The translations under genes and the position numbers were made by a program. Positions 48,345 through 57,549 of a stretch of 64,000 nt of DNA are shown here, piece by piece (the first letter of the stretch is position 1; the number at the start of each line of letters is the position of its first letter). Under the pieces are notes generated by a model that was given only the letters and a program-made list of their open reading frames with translations, searched no databases and was not told the origin of the DNA. Where the stretch lies: the NCBI GenBank assembly GCA_024704175.1, contig CP085629.1, forward strand, positions 1,302,001-1,366,000. Direction: 5' to 3'. This DNA comes from Paenibacillus sp. P25 (GTDB lineage Bacteria > Bacillota > Bacilli > Paenibacillales > NBRC-103111).

Positions 48345-49167
48345 TTTTACGAATGTATGGCCGCTCTTTTATTACTTTCCGTTCTCCGCATTCGGGGATG
48401 AGCTTGAAGTGATTCAGCAGGTGCCGACCGGGCTTAACCGGGCCATGGCCCGGGGTGAGATCGATTTGGGGGCAATTTCTTCGTTCTCCTACGGGGAGCA
48501 CTTTGACGAATATATGATCTTTCCTCATATGTCCGTCAGCGCCTACAGCCATGTAAAGTCCCTGCTGCTGTTTCACCGTAAACCGCTTGAAGAACTGAAC
48601 CAAGCGAAGGTTATCTTGCCGACCACTTCGGCGACGACCGTCAACCTCCTGAAGATCATTCTGCACAAATTTTACGGGGTGCAGCCGGAATATGTGTACG
48701 CCGCGCCGGATCTGGATACGATGATGAAGACGGCGGACGCCGCGCTTCTCATCGGCGATCATGCGATCAAGGCTAGCTGGGAGGAACACGGCTACCTTGT
48801 TACGGACCTCGGGGCCGAGTGGACAAGGCTGACGGGAGAATGGATGTCCTTTGCCGTCTGTGCCATCCGCAGGCAAACCGTGGAGCAGTTTCCCGATCTG
48901 GTGCGCAGGGTGTATAACGGCATTCTGGAGAGCAAGGAAAAATCTCTTGCCGACCTGACGGGGATGGTCCGCGATGCACAGGCATTATACGGCGGAACAA
49001 GCGAGTATTGGACTCATTATTTCACTAATTTATGCTACGATTTCGGACCGAAGCAGTGGTCCGGACTTACGCTTTATTATCGGTATGCGGCCGAGCTCGG
49101 CTTCTTGGAACGTGAGGTCACGCTGCACATTTGGGAAGATAATTCTTTAGTACGGGTGACGGAATGA
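48307..49167 (+). CDS. mqnA: Chorismate dehydratase MqnA
   Basis: MqnA removes water from chorismate to form 3-enolpyruvylbenzoate, entering the futalosine route to menaquinone. The protein of about 286 residues is a periplasmic-binding-protein-like fold: IRIGRIDFTNVWPLFYYF, ARGEIDLGAISSFSYG, and LIGDHAIKA. The ATG at 48307 is chosen as MTKKPTIRIGRIDF is the normal start. Its presence shows that menaquinone is made by the futalosine rather than the classical Men pathway, at least in part. Confidence 0.93.
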   Translation: MTKKPTIRIGRIDFTNVWPLFYYFPFSAFGDELEVIQQVPTGLNRAMARGEIDLGAISSFSYGEHFDEYMIFPHMSVSAYSHVKSLLLFHRKPLEELNQAKVILPTTSATTVNLLKIILHKFYGVQPEYVYAAPDLDTMMKTADAALLIGDHAIKASWEEHGYLVTDLGAEWTRLTGEWMSFAVCAIRRQTVEQFPDLVRRVYNGILESKEKSLADLTGMVRDAQALYGGTSEYWTHYFTNLCYDFGPKQWSGLTLYYRYAAELGFLEREVTLHIWEDNSLVRVTE

Positions 49168-50138
49168 AACTGTTGGATTTGTACGCCAAATTAAAAAAAG
49201 ATATCGGATATATCGAGAAGGAGCTCGAGCGGAGCATTGATGTCGACCATCCTTTGCTTCGCGAAGCTTCGCTCCACTTGCTGAAAGCCGGGGGCAAGCG
49301 GCTCCGGCCGGTGGTTGTTCTGCTCGGTGCGAAATTCGGGAAGTACGATCTTGAGAAAATCAAGCACGTCGCCGTTCCGCTCGAGCTGATCCACATGGCC
49401 TCGCTCGTTCATGACGATGTCATCGACGACGCTTCCACCCGCCGGGGACAGCTTACTGTCCGCTCCAAGTGGGACAACCGGATCGCCATGTATACCGGAG
49501 ACTATATTTTTGCCAGAGCACTGAATATCGTAACCCGGCTCCCGAATCCCGAGATTCATCAAATCATGTCCAAAACATTGGTGGAAATGAGCATCGGCGA
49601 GATGGAGCAAATCCGCTTTTTCTTCCATGCCGGTCAATCGGTCCGCGATTATTTGCTGCGCATCCGCAGAAAAACCGCCTTGCTCATTGCCAATAGCTGC
49701 CAACTCGGGGCCCTTGCGGCCGAAGCTCCTGAAAAAAGCTGTCGACAGCTGTATTCTTTCGGCTATAATGTAGGCATGGCTTTCCAAGTGCGCGACGATA
49801 TCCTGGATTTATGCGGTACGGAGAAGGAGATCGGCAAGCCGCCGGGCAGCGATATAAGGCAGGGGAATATTACAATTCCCGTGATCTTTGCGCTGCAGGA
49901 TGACAAGCTCCGGCCCAGATTGCTGGATGAAATCGCCCGTATTGAGGCCGCGGACGGACAAACCGATATCAGCGGTTTCCTGAACCTGATCCGCGGAAGC
50001 GACGGAATCCGCCGGGCGGAGGAGGTGGCTTCCAAATACATAGACAAAGCGATCCATGCACTCGAGGGTCTGCCGGACATTCAGGCCAAGAAAGATCTGA
50101 TCAGCGTCGCTCACTTCGTCGGAAACCGTTCATACTAG
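49164..50138 (+). CDS. hepT: Heptaprenyl diphosphate synthase component 2
   Basis: HepT is the catalytic trans-prenyltransferase subunit. First Asp-rich motif: LVHDDVIDDASTRRG; second: FQVRDDILDLCGTEKEIGKPPG. Also GKRLRPVVVLLGAKFG. Length is 324 residues, intact. Start overlaps the mqnA stop (ATGA). With HepS it builds the heptaprenyl tail from IPP and farnesyl diphosphate. Confidence 0.95.
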   Translation: MKLLDLYAKLKKDIGYIEKELERSIDVDHPLLREASLHLLKAGGKRLRPVVVLLGAKFGKYDLEKIKHVAVPLELIHMASLVHDDVIDDASTRRGQLTVRSKWDNRIAMYTGDYIFARALNIVTRLPNPEIHQIMSKTLVEMSIGEMEQIRFFFHAGQSVRDYLLRIRRKTALLIANSCQLGALAAEAPEKSCRQLYSFGYNVGMAFQVRDDILDLCGTEKEIGKPPGSDIRQGNITIPVIFALQDDKLRPRLLDEIARIEAADGQTDISGFLNLIRGSDGIRRAEEVASKYIDKAIHALEGLPDIQAKKDLISVAHFVGNRSY

Positions 50139-50207
50139 CCGTTCGTCGAAGCCGCAGCAGCTTTTCTTTAACATGATCCCATCCACTGGACGAGAGGAGC
50201 GCGTTTT

Positions 50208-50653
50208 ATGGAGAAAACATTTTTGATGGTAAAGCCCGACGGTGTTCAAAGAGGCTTAATCGGGGAGATCGTGCGAAGGTTCGAGCGCAAAGGACTCAAG
50301 CTGGCCCGCTGACCAAGCTGCTCCAGGTCAGCCGTGAACAAGCGGAAAGACATTACGCCGAGCATAAGGGCAAGGACTTTTACGAGCGATTGATTGAATT
50401 CATTACATCCGGTCCTGTGTTTGCGATGGTGTGGGAAGGGGACCGCGTCATTGCGCTCACACGTGCCATGATCGGCAAGACCGATGCGCTGGAAGCGGCG
50501 CCGGGAACGATTCGCAGCGACTTTGCCGTACATACGAATTTAAATTTGATTCACGGATCCGACTCGCCGGAAAGTGCGGAAAGGGAAATCGCCAATTTCT
50601 TCTCGCCGGAAGAGCTGGTAGCCTACGGAAAAACGATACAACCATGGATTTAA
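50208..50653 (+). CDS. ndk: Nucleoside diphosphate kinase (apparent frameshift)
   Basis: Ndk equilibrates nucleoside triphosphates by a phospho-His intermediate. The start [21 protein letters not shown] follows GAGAGGAGC. The frame breaks at 50304-50313, where CCGCTGCC appears as CCCGCTGACC. Restored, it reads [28 protein letters not shown]. The catalytic His is in [15 protein letters not shown], with the nearby [14 protein letters not shown]. Length when restored is about 148 residues, as usual. Confidence 0.94.
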
Positions 50654-50666
50654 CGGAGGAGTTTGG

Positions 50667-51449
50667 ATGGACGACGACAAGGATTTTCAGCTTTTTGTCA
50701 AGAAAGTAAAAGATTATACCTCCATCGATCTGGCTCAGTATAAGGAAGCCCAGATGAAGCGCCGTCTGACTACGCTGCGGCAGAAGAAAGGCTATACGAC
50801 ATTCGTCTCTTTTTTCGAAGCGATGACGAAGGATAAAGAGCTGTTTTACGAGTTTCTGGACCGGATGACGATCAACGTTTCCGAATTTTGGCGCAATCCC
50901 AATCGTTGGGAAGTGCTGGAACAGCGGTTTCTTCCCGAGATGCTCCGCAAATCGCGCAAGCTGAAGTGCTGGAGCGCCGCCTGCTCCACCGGCGAGGAGC
51001 CCTACACGCTGTCCATGATCCTGGAAGAACTCGGTGCGCTGAAGGATGCCGTGGTCATCGCTTCGGATATTGATGAAGGCGCGCTGGAAAAAGCGAAAAA
51101 AGCCGTCTATTCCGACCGTTCGGTCCGTGATGTTCCGGCCAACTATCTGAAGAAATATTACCGTCAGGAAAATTTGACATATCATATTGCGGACTCATTA
51201 AAAAAGGCCATCCGTTTTCAAAAGCAAAATTTGCTGACCGATCCGTTCGATACCCAGTTCGATTTAATCATTTGCCGGAATGTGATGATTTATTTTACGG
51301 AAGAAGCGAAGCATCTGCTCTATCAAAAGTTTGCCGGAGCGCTGAAGCCGGGAGGTGTCTTGTTTGTCGGCAGCACCGAGCAAATCTTCTCTCCGGGGCA
51401 ATATGGCCTGGAGCCGGCGGATACGTTTTTTTACCGCAAAGTGCAGTAG
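50667..51449 (+). CDS. cheR: Chemotaxis protein methyltransferase CheR
   Basis: CheR methylates glutamates of chemoreceptors with S-adenosylmethionine. The N-terminal helical domain (MKRRLTTLRQKKGYTTFVSFF) and the SAM-binding domain are intact over 260 residues, with WSAACSTGEEPYTLSMIL, IASDIDEGALEKA, and DLIICRNVMIYF. It follows ndk by 13 bp as in B. subtilis. It implies motility with adaptation. Confidence 0.95.
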   Translation: MDDDKDFQLFVKKVKDYTSIDLAQYKEAQMKRRLTTLRQKKGYTTFVSFFEAMTKDKELFYEFLDRMTINVSEFWRNPNRWEVLEQRFLPEMLRKSRKLKCWSAACSTGEEPYTLSMILEELGALKDAVVIASDIDEGALEKAKKAVYSDRSVRDVPANYLKKYYRQENLTYHIADSLKKAIRFQKQNLLTDPFDTQFDLIICRNVMIYFTEEAKHLLYQKFAGALKPGGVLFVGSTEQIFSPGQYGLEPADTFFYRKVQ

Positions 51450-51539
51450 CAAGTATATCCGTTTCCATGGATGCCCATAATTAAGAATAAACGGTATGTC
51501 CGGATCCTGCTTCGGCAGAGACGGGCGGAGGGGGCTCGC

Positions 51540-51704
51540 ATGGATAAACGTAAAGTTATAACCGCCTACAAACGCGGATTCATCACGTTGCAGGAATGCG
51601 CCCAGATCTTAGGGATCGATTCGCTGCAGGTTATGGGAATGGTCAACGAACCCGAGCCGGCTGAGCTTGCACGCGTACTCGCCAAAAAGTCCGTGAACAG
51701 CTGA
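51540..51704 (+). CDS. Small conserved-type protein
   Basis: A 54-residue product, MDKRKVITAYKRGFITLQEC to VLAKKSVNS, with GGAGGGGGCTCGC before the ATG at 51540. It may form a small helix-turn-helix-like fold (ITLQECAQILGIDSLQVMGMV), suggesting DNA binding, but this is only resemblance. It is followed by a terminator and precedes the aro promoter. Confidence 0.6.
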   Translation: MDKRKVITAYKRGFITLQECAQILGIDSLQVMGMVNEPEPAELARVLAKKSVNS

Positions 51705-51728
51705 TCCGGCCGAGGAAGCATACCGGCA

Positions 51729-51773
51729 AGAAGCGTCGCCTTGGACCCATGGTCCGGGAGGCGCTTCTTTTTT
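51729..51773 (+). terminator. Rho-independent terminator before the aro operon
   Basis: AGAAGCG plus CC pair with GG plus CGCTTCT across a loop, followed by seven T residues. Confidence 0.75.
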
Positions 51774-51786
51774 CACCGCGGCTTTC

Positions 51787-51815
51787 TTGTCAAACCGTGG
51801 GAGCTATACTATAAT
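51787..51815 (+). promoter_or_regulatory. Sigma A-type promoter of aroC-aroB-aroH
   Basis: TTGTCA (51787-51792) and TATAAT (51810-51815) are exactly 17 bases apart. The leader of about 110 bases to aroC contains GAGC and GCTC arms followed by TTTTTT near 51890-51902, which might form a weak attenuator. Confidence 0.65.
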
Positions 51816-51928
51816 TAGCACAGGAATGGAGTACATGAAAGCGCTAAAGCGCGAAGGAGCGGCAGGCATCGCATCCGGCGCGGCTATGGCGGCTCTTTTT
51901 TGGGGATAGGACGAAAGGGGACATACCG

Positions 51929-53092
51929 GTGAGATACTTAACAGCAGGGGAAACACACGGTCCGCGGCTCACGGCCATTATCGAGGGCTTTCCGAGCAAT
52001 GTGACCGTTAACTTTGAAGAGGTGAACTTTCAGCTTGCCCGCCGCCAGAAGGGGTACGGACGCGGACGCCGTATGCAGATCGAGAAGGATACGGCGAGAA
52101 TTGTCGGCGGGGTGCGCCACGGTAAAACGACCGGAGCTCCAATTGCGCTTGTCGTGGAGAATAACGACTGGAAGCACTGGACTTCGGTAATGAATATCGA
52201 GCCCATCGAAGGAAGCGACGAAACGAAGCGCCGGGTGAACCGGCCGCGCCCGGGTCATGCCGATTTGAACGGGGGCCTGAAATACAATCAGCGCGATCTG
52301 CGCAATATTCTGGAGCGCTCGAGCGCCCGGGAGACGACGATGCGGGTGGCTGTCGGTGCCATGGCGCGGGAGCTTCTGAAGGAGTTCGGAATCAAAGTGG
52401 CTGGCCAGGTCATTCGGATCGGCGAGGTAGAGGTTAGCCGGAAGGACATGCCGATCGACGAATTGATCCGTGTCACGGAAGAATCCCCGCTGCGCGTTAC
52501 CGATCCGGAGGCCGAAGCGAAGATGATCGCCGCCATTGATGCCGCCAAGGAAGACGGGGATACGCTCGGCGGGATCGTGGAATGCATTATCGAGGGCGTT
52601 CCGGTAGGTCTCGGAAGCCATGTGCAGTGGGACCGCAAGCTTGACGGACGGATTGCGCAGGCTGTGGTTTCCATTCAAGCGTTCAAAGGCGTAGAATTCG
52701 GCATCGGGTTCGAGGCGGCGGAGCGCAGGGGCTCTTCCGTTCACGATGAAATCAATTATGATGAAGAGCGCGGCTTTATCCGGGCTACCAACCGGGCAGG
52801 CGGGTTTGAAGGCGGTATGACGACTGGCGAGCCGATCGTGGTGCGCGCCGTTATGAAGCCGATCTCGACGCTGTACAAAGCACTGCAAAGCGTGGACATC
52901 GATACGAAGGAATCCTTCACCGCCCAGGTGGAGCGTTCCGATACGTGTGCGGTGCCAGCAGCAGGCGTGATTCTGGAGAATGTTGTGGCATGGGAAGTGG
53001 CCAAGGCGTTCATGGAGAAATTCGGCGGGGATTCGATCGAGGAGATCCGCAATAACTATAACAGCTACCTGGAGCAAATCAAGCAGTACTGA
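51929..53092 (+). CDS. aroC: Chorismate synthase
   Basis: This enzyme (aroF in B. subtilis naming) converts EPSP to chorismate using reduced FMN. The family signatures are present: [20 protein letters not shown] at the start, [21 protein letters not shown], and [15 protein letters not shown]. Length is 387 residues, intact. The GTG at 51929 follows AAAGGGGAC. Confidence 0.97.
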   Translation: MRYLTAGETHGPRLTAIIEGFPSNVTVNFEEVNFQLARRQKGYGRGRRMQIEKDTARIVGGVRHGKTTGAPIALVVENNDWKHWTSVMNIEPIEGSDETKRRVNRPRPGHADLNGGLKYNQRDLRNILERSSARETTMRVAVGAMARELLKEFGIKVAGQVIRIGEVEVSRKDMPIDELIRVTEESPLRVTDPEAEAKMIAAIDAAKEDGDTLGGIVECIIEGVPVGLGSHVQWDRKLDGRIAQAVVSIQAFKGVEFGIGFEAAERRGSSVHDEINYDEERGFIRATNRAGGFEGGMTTGEPIVVRAVMKPISTLYKALQSVDIDTKESFTAQVERSDTCAVPAAGVILENVVAWEVAKAFMEKFGGDSIEEIRNNYNSYLEQIKQY

Positions 53093-53134
53093 TTCACCGG
53101 GGGCATCTTAACAAGTCGGACGGGGGAGCCGGAT

Positions 53135-54233
53135 ATGATAAAAGAGCTGAAGGTGGATTTGGGCGACCGCTCCTATCCTATCTATATTGGTGAAGGCCTG
53201 CTGGACGAGATCGGCTCTTATTTCGACAAGCATGGGATCAGTAAAGTCTCCCCCGTCGCTCATCGTCACCGATTCTCAAGTCGGCCCCAAATATCTTGAG
53301 CGGATAACGGACAACTTGACCAAGGCCGGCTACAAAGCAGTGTCCCATACTGTGGCGTCGGGCGAGAAATCGAAGTCGCTGGCAGTTCTGGAGGAGGTTG
53401 TTACGACCGCACTCGAGGCGGGCCTCGACCGGAAATCGGCAGTGATTGCCCTAGGGGGCGGCGTAGTCGGCGATTTGGCCGGCTTCGTGGCTGCAAGCTA
53501 CATGCGCGGCATCCGTTTCGTACAAATTCCGACAACGATCCTCGCGCATGACAGCGGCGTGGGCGGCAAAGTCGCCGTCAACCATCCGCTGGCCAAAAAT
53601 ATCATCGGCGCCTTTCACCAGCCGGAGATGGTGCTGTACGATACGCGGACGCTTCAGTCGCTCCCGGAGCGGGAAGTCCGGGCGGGCTTGTCCGAGATGA
53701 TCAAGCACGGCCTCATCTGGGATGCGGAATTCACCGCATGGTGTGAGGAGAACGCCGACCGTCTGGTCGGACTCGACCCGGAAGCGCTGCAGTATGGTCT
53801 CTATAAAGGCTGCAGCGTGAAGGCGGCCGTCGTCTCGCAGGATGAGCGGGAGAACGATTTGCGTGCTATTTTGAATCTGGGGCATACCATTGGACATGCT
53901 TTGGAAGCTGTCGGCGGGTACAACGAGCCGCTGCACGGCGAAGCGATTGCCATCGGCATGGTGGGAGCCGCCAAGCTGTCAGTGGCGATGGGCAACCCGG
54001 AGCGTGTTTATACGGTAACCAAGCGGATTTTCAAAAAATTCGGCCTTCCTACGCGAATCCCGGCGCATCTCGATACGGATGCCATTATGCGGGCCATGAT
54101 GCATGACAAAAAATTCAACGAAGGCAAGATGGTCTACATTATTCCTACGGATATCGGCCGGGTGGTCATCGACAAGAATGTTTCCGCCGAGTCCGTTAGA
54201 GAAATAGTGGAACAACTGAAACGGGAGGACTAA
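53135..54233 (+). CDS. aroB: 3-dehydroquinate synthase (apparent frameshift)
   Basis: AroB cyclises DAHP to 3-dehydroquinate. From the ATG at 53135 the frame reads MIKELKVDLGDRSYPIYIGE to FDKHGIS. An extra A at about 53243 shifts it, after which KSPPSLIVTDSQVGPKY continues. PPSLIV should be PPLLIV, another GTCGC for GCTGC at 53255-53259. NAD- and metal-site motifs follow: ALGGGVVGDLAGFVA, FVQIPTTILAHDSGVGGK, NLGHTIGHALE and LHGEAIAIGM. Confidence 0.95.
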
Positions 54234-54236
54234 CGG

Positions 54237-54608
54237 ATGTATGTGAGGGGAATACGCGGCGCAACGACCGTGGAGCATAACGAAGAGAATGAGATCCTGA
54301 ACGCCACCACCGAGCCGCTGCATCAGATTATTGCGGAGAATCGCATCGTTCCGGAAGAGATTGCGAGCGTTTTTATCACCGTTACGACGGATTTGACGGC
54401 TGCGTTTCCCGCCAAAGCCATCCGCTCCATGACCGGTTGGGAGCTTGTTCCGCTGATGTGCTCGGTGGAGGTTCCGGTGGAAGGCGACCTGCCATTATGT
54501 ATCCGCCTGATGGTGATGGTGAATACCGAGAAGAAGCAGAATGAAATCCATCATGTTTATTTGAATGAAGCGATGCGTTTGCGGCCTGATTTATTGACAA
54601 AATCATAA
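54237..54608 (+). CDS. aroH: Chorismate mutase, AroH type
   Basis: AroH converts chorismate to prephenate. This is the monofunctional trimeric type: MYVRGIRGATTVEHNEENEIL, then SVFITVTTDLTAAFPAKAIR and CSVEVPVEGDLPLCIRLM. Length is 123 residues, intact. Its 3' end contains the -35 element of the trp promoter. Confidence 0.96.
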   Translation: MYVRGIRGATTVEHNEENEILNATTEPLHQIIAENRIVPEEIASVFITVTTDLTAAFPAKAIRSMTGWELVPLMCSVEVPVEGDLPLCIRLMVMVNTEKKQNEIHHVYLNEAMRLRPDLLTKS

Positions 54609-54623
54609 TAAAGATAGTATAGT
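54594..54623 (+). promoter_or_regulatory. Promoter of the trp operon inside the end of aroH
   Basis: TTGACA (54594-54599) and TATAGT (54618-54623), 18 bases apart. Transcription would begin near 54630, about 16 bases before the first TRAP triplet. Confidence 0.65.
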
Positions 54624-54645
54624 TGTTTTTAGGTAATTAGGATTC

Positions 54646-54869
54646 GAGTTAGAGTAGAGCCGAGTTTAGTTGAGTTCAGTACAGATGAGATGAGCGAAGG
54701 TTGCTTTTTGGAGTTACGGTATCAGGATACGGTATGCGCGGGAAGATCGTTATCGGACTTTTCCCTTTGTGATTTTGTTTTTTTGTGCGTATTCGTATGT
54801 TGATGTTAAGCCCGTAATTCGTCATCTGCTGAATAAACCTGCCTCTACTGAGAAGTAGAGGCTTTTTTT
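54646..54869 (+). promoter_or_regulatory. TRAP-controlled trp leader with attenuator
   Basis: Eleven NAG triplets, GAG TAG TAG GAG TAG GAG CAG CAG GAG GAG AAG, occupy 54646-54699, nearly all separated by two bases (spacers of one and four occur early). This is the number of TRAP subunits. A terminator at 54841-54869 has GCCTCTACT paired with AGTAGAGGC around GAGA, then seven T. The terminator 5' arm (CTCTACT, 54843-54849) is also complementary to AGTAGAG at 54653-54659, inside the triplet region. That pairing would be the antiterminator, and TRAP binding would block it. Confidence 0.9.
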
Positions 54870-54909
54870 GTTGAGATACCAGCTCGAGTGGAGAAGAGGA
54901 GAGATGTCC

Positions 54910-56457
54910 ATGTACACACCGGAAGCGAAAGAAGTGCTGCGGTTGGCCAAACAGTACAATTTGATCCCGGTCGCCCGCAATCTGATGGCGGATACGGAAA
55001 CGCCGATACGCATCTTCCAGCATTTTTATGAGGAGAAGAGGGCGTTCCTGCTCGAAAGCGTGGAGGGCGGCGTCAAATGGGCCCGGTACTCTTTCATCGG
55101 TACGGATCCTTTCATGATGATCCATGCCAAGAACGGCAAAGTGCATGTGGACGGTCCGGACGGGCGGATCACTTCGGAGGAGAAGCCCGTGGATGTGCTG
55201 AAAGCTTACCTCCGTGCGTATTCCAGCCCCTCGCTCCCGGATTTACCGCGCTTTACGGGCGGAGCGGTAGGATTCTTCGGTTATGACCTGCTTCAGTATT
55301 ACGAGAAGCCGCCGGCGCACCGCAAGGACGATCTGCAAATGAACGACATCCAGTTTATGTTCTGCGATCAGGTCATTGTGTTTGATCATTTCAAGCAGCA
55401 ACTGAAGGTAATCGCGAACGTGCATGTGCCGAAGCATGGAACGGACGCGGACATTTTGGCGGCTTATGAAGCCACCTGCGCCAAGATTGACGCGACGATT
55501 GAACGGCTGAAGCGTCCTCTGCCTTCCTTGTTCACGGGCGGCAATCCGATTCCGGACGATGTGGAACTCGGCGAGGTGAAATCCAACCTCACGAAAGAGC
55601 AGTTTATCGCGAACGTCGAGCAGGCGAAAGAATACATCCGTGCCGGCGACATTTTTCAAGTGGTGCTCTCGCAGCGGTTTGAGATTGAGACGGATATTTC
55701 GCCGCTGCAGGTTTACCGGGTCTTAAGGACATTGAATCCTTCCCCATACATGTACTGTCTCAAGATGGACGAGGAAGTGATTGTCGGCACGTCGCCCGAG
55801 CTGCTTGTCCGGGTGGAGGAGGAGAAGGTGGAGACCCGCCCGATCGCCGGTACGAGGCCGCGGGGAAAGACGCCGGAAGAAGATTTGGCGTTGGAGAAGG
55901 AGCCGCTGGCCGACGAGAAGGAACGGGCGGAGCACTTGATGCTGGTCGACCTCGGTCGCAACGATATCGGCCGCGTCTCGGAATTCGGCACCGTGAGATG
56001 TGATACGTTCATGGAAATCGAGCGCTATTCGCATGTCATGCATATCGTATCGAATGTCTCGGGGAAGCTGGCGCGCGACAAGGATTTCTACGACGCCTTC
56101 ATCTCCTGCCTGCCGGCGGGTACCGTATCGGGGGCGCCGAAGCTGAGAGCGATGCAAATTATTGCGGAGCTGGAAAATGAAGCGCGCGGCGCTTATGCCG
56201 GTGCGATCGGGTATCTCGGGTTTTCGGGGAATTTGGATACGTGCATTACGATCCGGACGATTATTTTCAAGAACGGCAAAGCCTACGTGCAGGCGGGAGC
56301 GGGAATCGTATGGGATTCCGTGCCGGAAAGCGAATACCAGGAGACGGTGAACAAAGCCAAAGGGATGCTGAAGTCCATCCGTATCGCCGAAGCGGTATTT
56401 GCCCGAAAGCCAAGCGAATATGCGCTGATCAACCAGGATTACTATATCAACAATTGA
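54910..56457 (+). CDS. trpE: Anthranilate synthase component I
   Basis: TrpE makes anthranilate from chorismate with glutamine-derived ammonia. The chorismate-binding fold shows RFTGGAVGFFGYD, FQVVLSQRFE, SPELLVR, RPIAGTRPRGKTPEED, LVDLGRNDIGRV and LPAGTVSGAPKLRAMQII. About 516 residues, intact. I choose the ATG at 54910, eight bases after AGGAG; 54904 is in frame. No trpG follows, so the glutaminase subunit is likely a PabA-type protein elsewhere, as in B. subtilis. Confidence 0.96.
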   Translation: MYTPEAKEVLRLAKQYNLIPVARNLMADTETPIRIFQHFYEEKRAFLLESVEGGVKWARYSFIGTDPFMMIHAKNGKVHVDGPDGRITSEEKPVDVLKAYLRAYSSPSLPDLPRFTGGAVGFFGYDLLQYYEKPPAHRKDDLQMNDIQFMFCDQVIVFDHFKQQLKVIANVHVPKHGTDADILAAYEATCAKIDATIERLKRPLPSLFTGGNPIPDDVELGEVKSNLTKEQFIANVEQAKEYIRAGDIFQVVLSQRFEIETDISPLQVYRVLRTLNPSPYMYCLKMDEEVIVGTSPELLVRVEEEKVETRPIAGTRPRGKTPEEDLALEKEPLADEKERAEHLMLVDLGRNDIGRVSEFGTVRCDTFMEIERYSHVMHIVSNVSGKLARDKDFYDAFISCLPAGTVSGAPKLRAMQIIAELENEARGAYAGAIGYLGFSGNLDTCITIRTIIFKNGKAYVQAGAGIVWDSVPESEYQETVNKAKGMLKSIRIAEAVFARKPSEYALINQDYYINN

Positions 56458-56506
56458 AGTACGAGGGTCCACTTCAAGTGAATGGAATATTGGGGAGGCG
56501 TTAAGG

Positions 56507-57549
56507 ATGGAGCAGCAGCTTACGGTACAGCAGGCGATTCAGAAAGTGATCGGTTTGCAAAAATCTGACCCGGGCCGAAGCCCGGCTCGTGATGTCCGAG
56601 CTGATGGAGGGCCGTGCCACGGCGGCGCAGATCGGAGGATTTCTGACAGGTCTGCGTATTAAAGGGGAGACGATCGAGGAAATCACCGGCTTCGCGGAGA
56701 CGATGCGGGCCAAATCGAACCGGGTGATGACCCGGCAGACGAATTTGCTTGACACCTGCGGTACGGGGAGGGGACGGAGCCGACACCTTCAACATTTCGA
56801 CGACCGCAGCGATTGTGGCGGCGGCCGGCGGAATCCGCGTAGCCAAGCACGGCAACCGTGCGATGTCGAGCAAAAGCGGCAGCGCGGATGTGCTGGAAGC
56901 ACTCGGTGTGAACATCCAGCTCGGTCAGGAGCAGGCGGCCCGGTGCTTGGAGGAAGTCGGCATCTGTTTCATGTTCGCCCAGCTGTATCATCAGTCGATG
57001 AAGCATGTGGCAGGACCTCGGAAGGAGCTTGGGGTTCGGACGGTGTTCAACTTGCTGGGGCCGCTCACCAACCCGGCCGGGGCGGACCGGCAGGTGCTCG
57101 GAATCTTCGATAAAGGCAAGACGGAAACGATCGCCCATGTCATGCAGGCGCTCGGTGTGAAACGTGCGCTGGTTGTAGCCAGCCTGGACGGGCTGGATGA
57201 AATCAGCATTTCCGATGCGACGCAGGTCACTGAGCTAAAGGACGGGGAGATCCGGACGTTTGAAATTAACCCGGACTTTCTCGGACTGCGCACGTATTCT
57301 TTAAAGGAAGTGATCGGCGGAGACGCGAAAGTAAACGCGGAAATCATCCGCGGCATCTTTTCCGGGGGGACGGGGGCCTGCCGCGACGTTGTTCTGGCCA
57401 ACGCCGGAGCCTGCTTCTACGTCACCGGCCTTGCCTCAACACTGCAGGAAGGCGTGAAGATGGCGGCGCACGTGATCGATTCGGGCAGGGCGATGCACAA
57501 ACTTGAGCAGTTAGTTCAATGTACGGGAGAAATCAGCCATGTTTCTTGA
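56507..57549 (+). CDS. trpD: Anthranilate phosphoribosyltransferase (apparent frameshifts)
   Basis: TrpD joins anthranilate and PRPP. The start MEQQLTVQQAIQKVIGLQ follows a TTAAGGATGG region. An extra A in the run at 56559-56563 and an extra A near 56769 shift the frame twice. Restored, the sequence reads NLTRAEARLVMSELMEGRAT and LDTCGTGGDGADTFNISTTAA, which is the PRPP-binding glycine loop. Later motifs KHGNRAMSSKSGSADVLEALG and LGPLTNPA are intact. It overlaps trpC by 11 bases. Confidence 0.95.

Noticed and set aside
51938..53077. Minus-strand open frame opposite aroC (379 codons)
   Set aside because: Antisense shadow of intact chorismate synthase; no ribosome site or recognisable domain.
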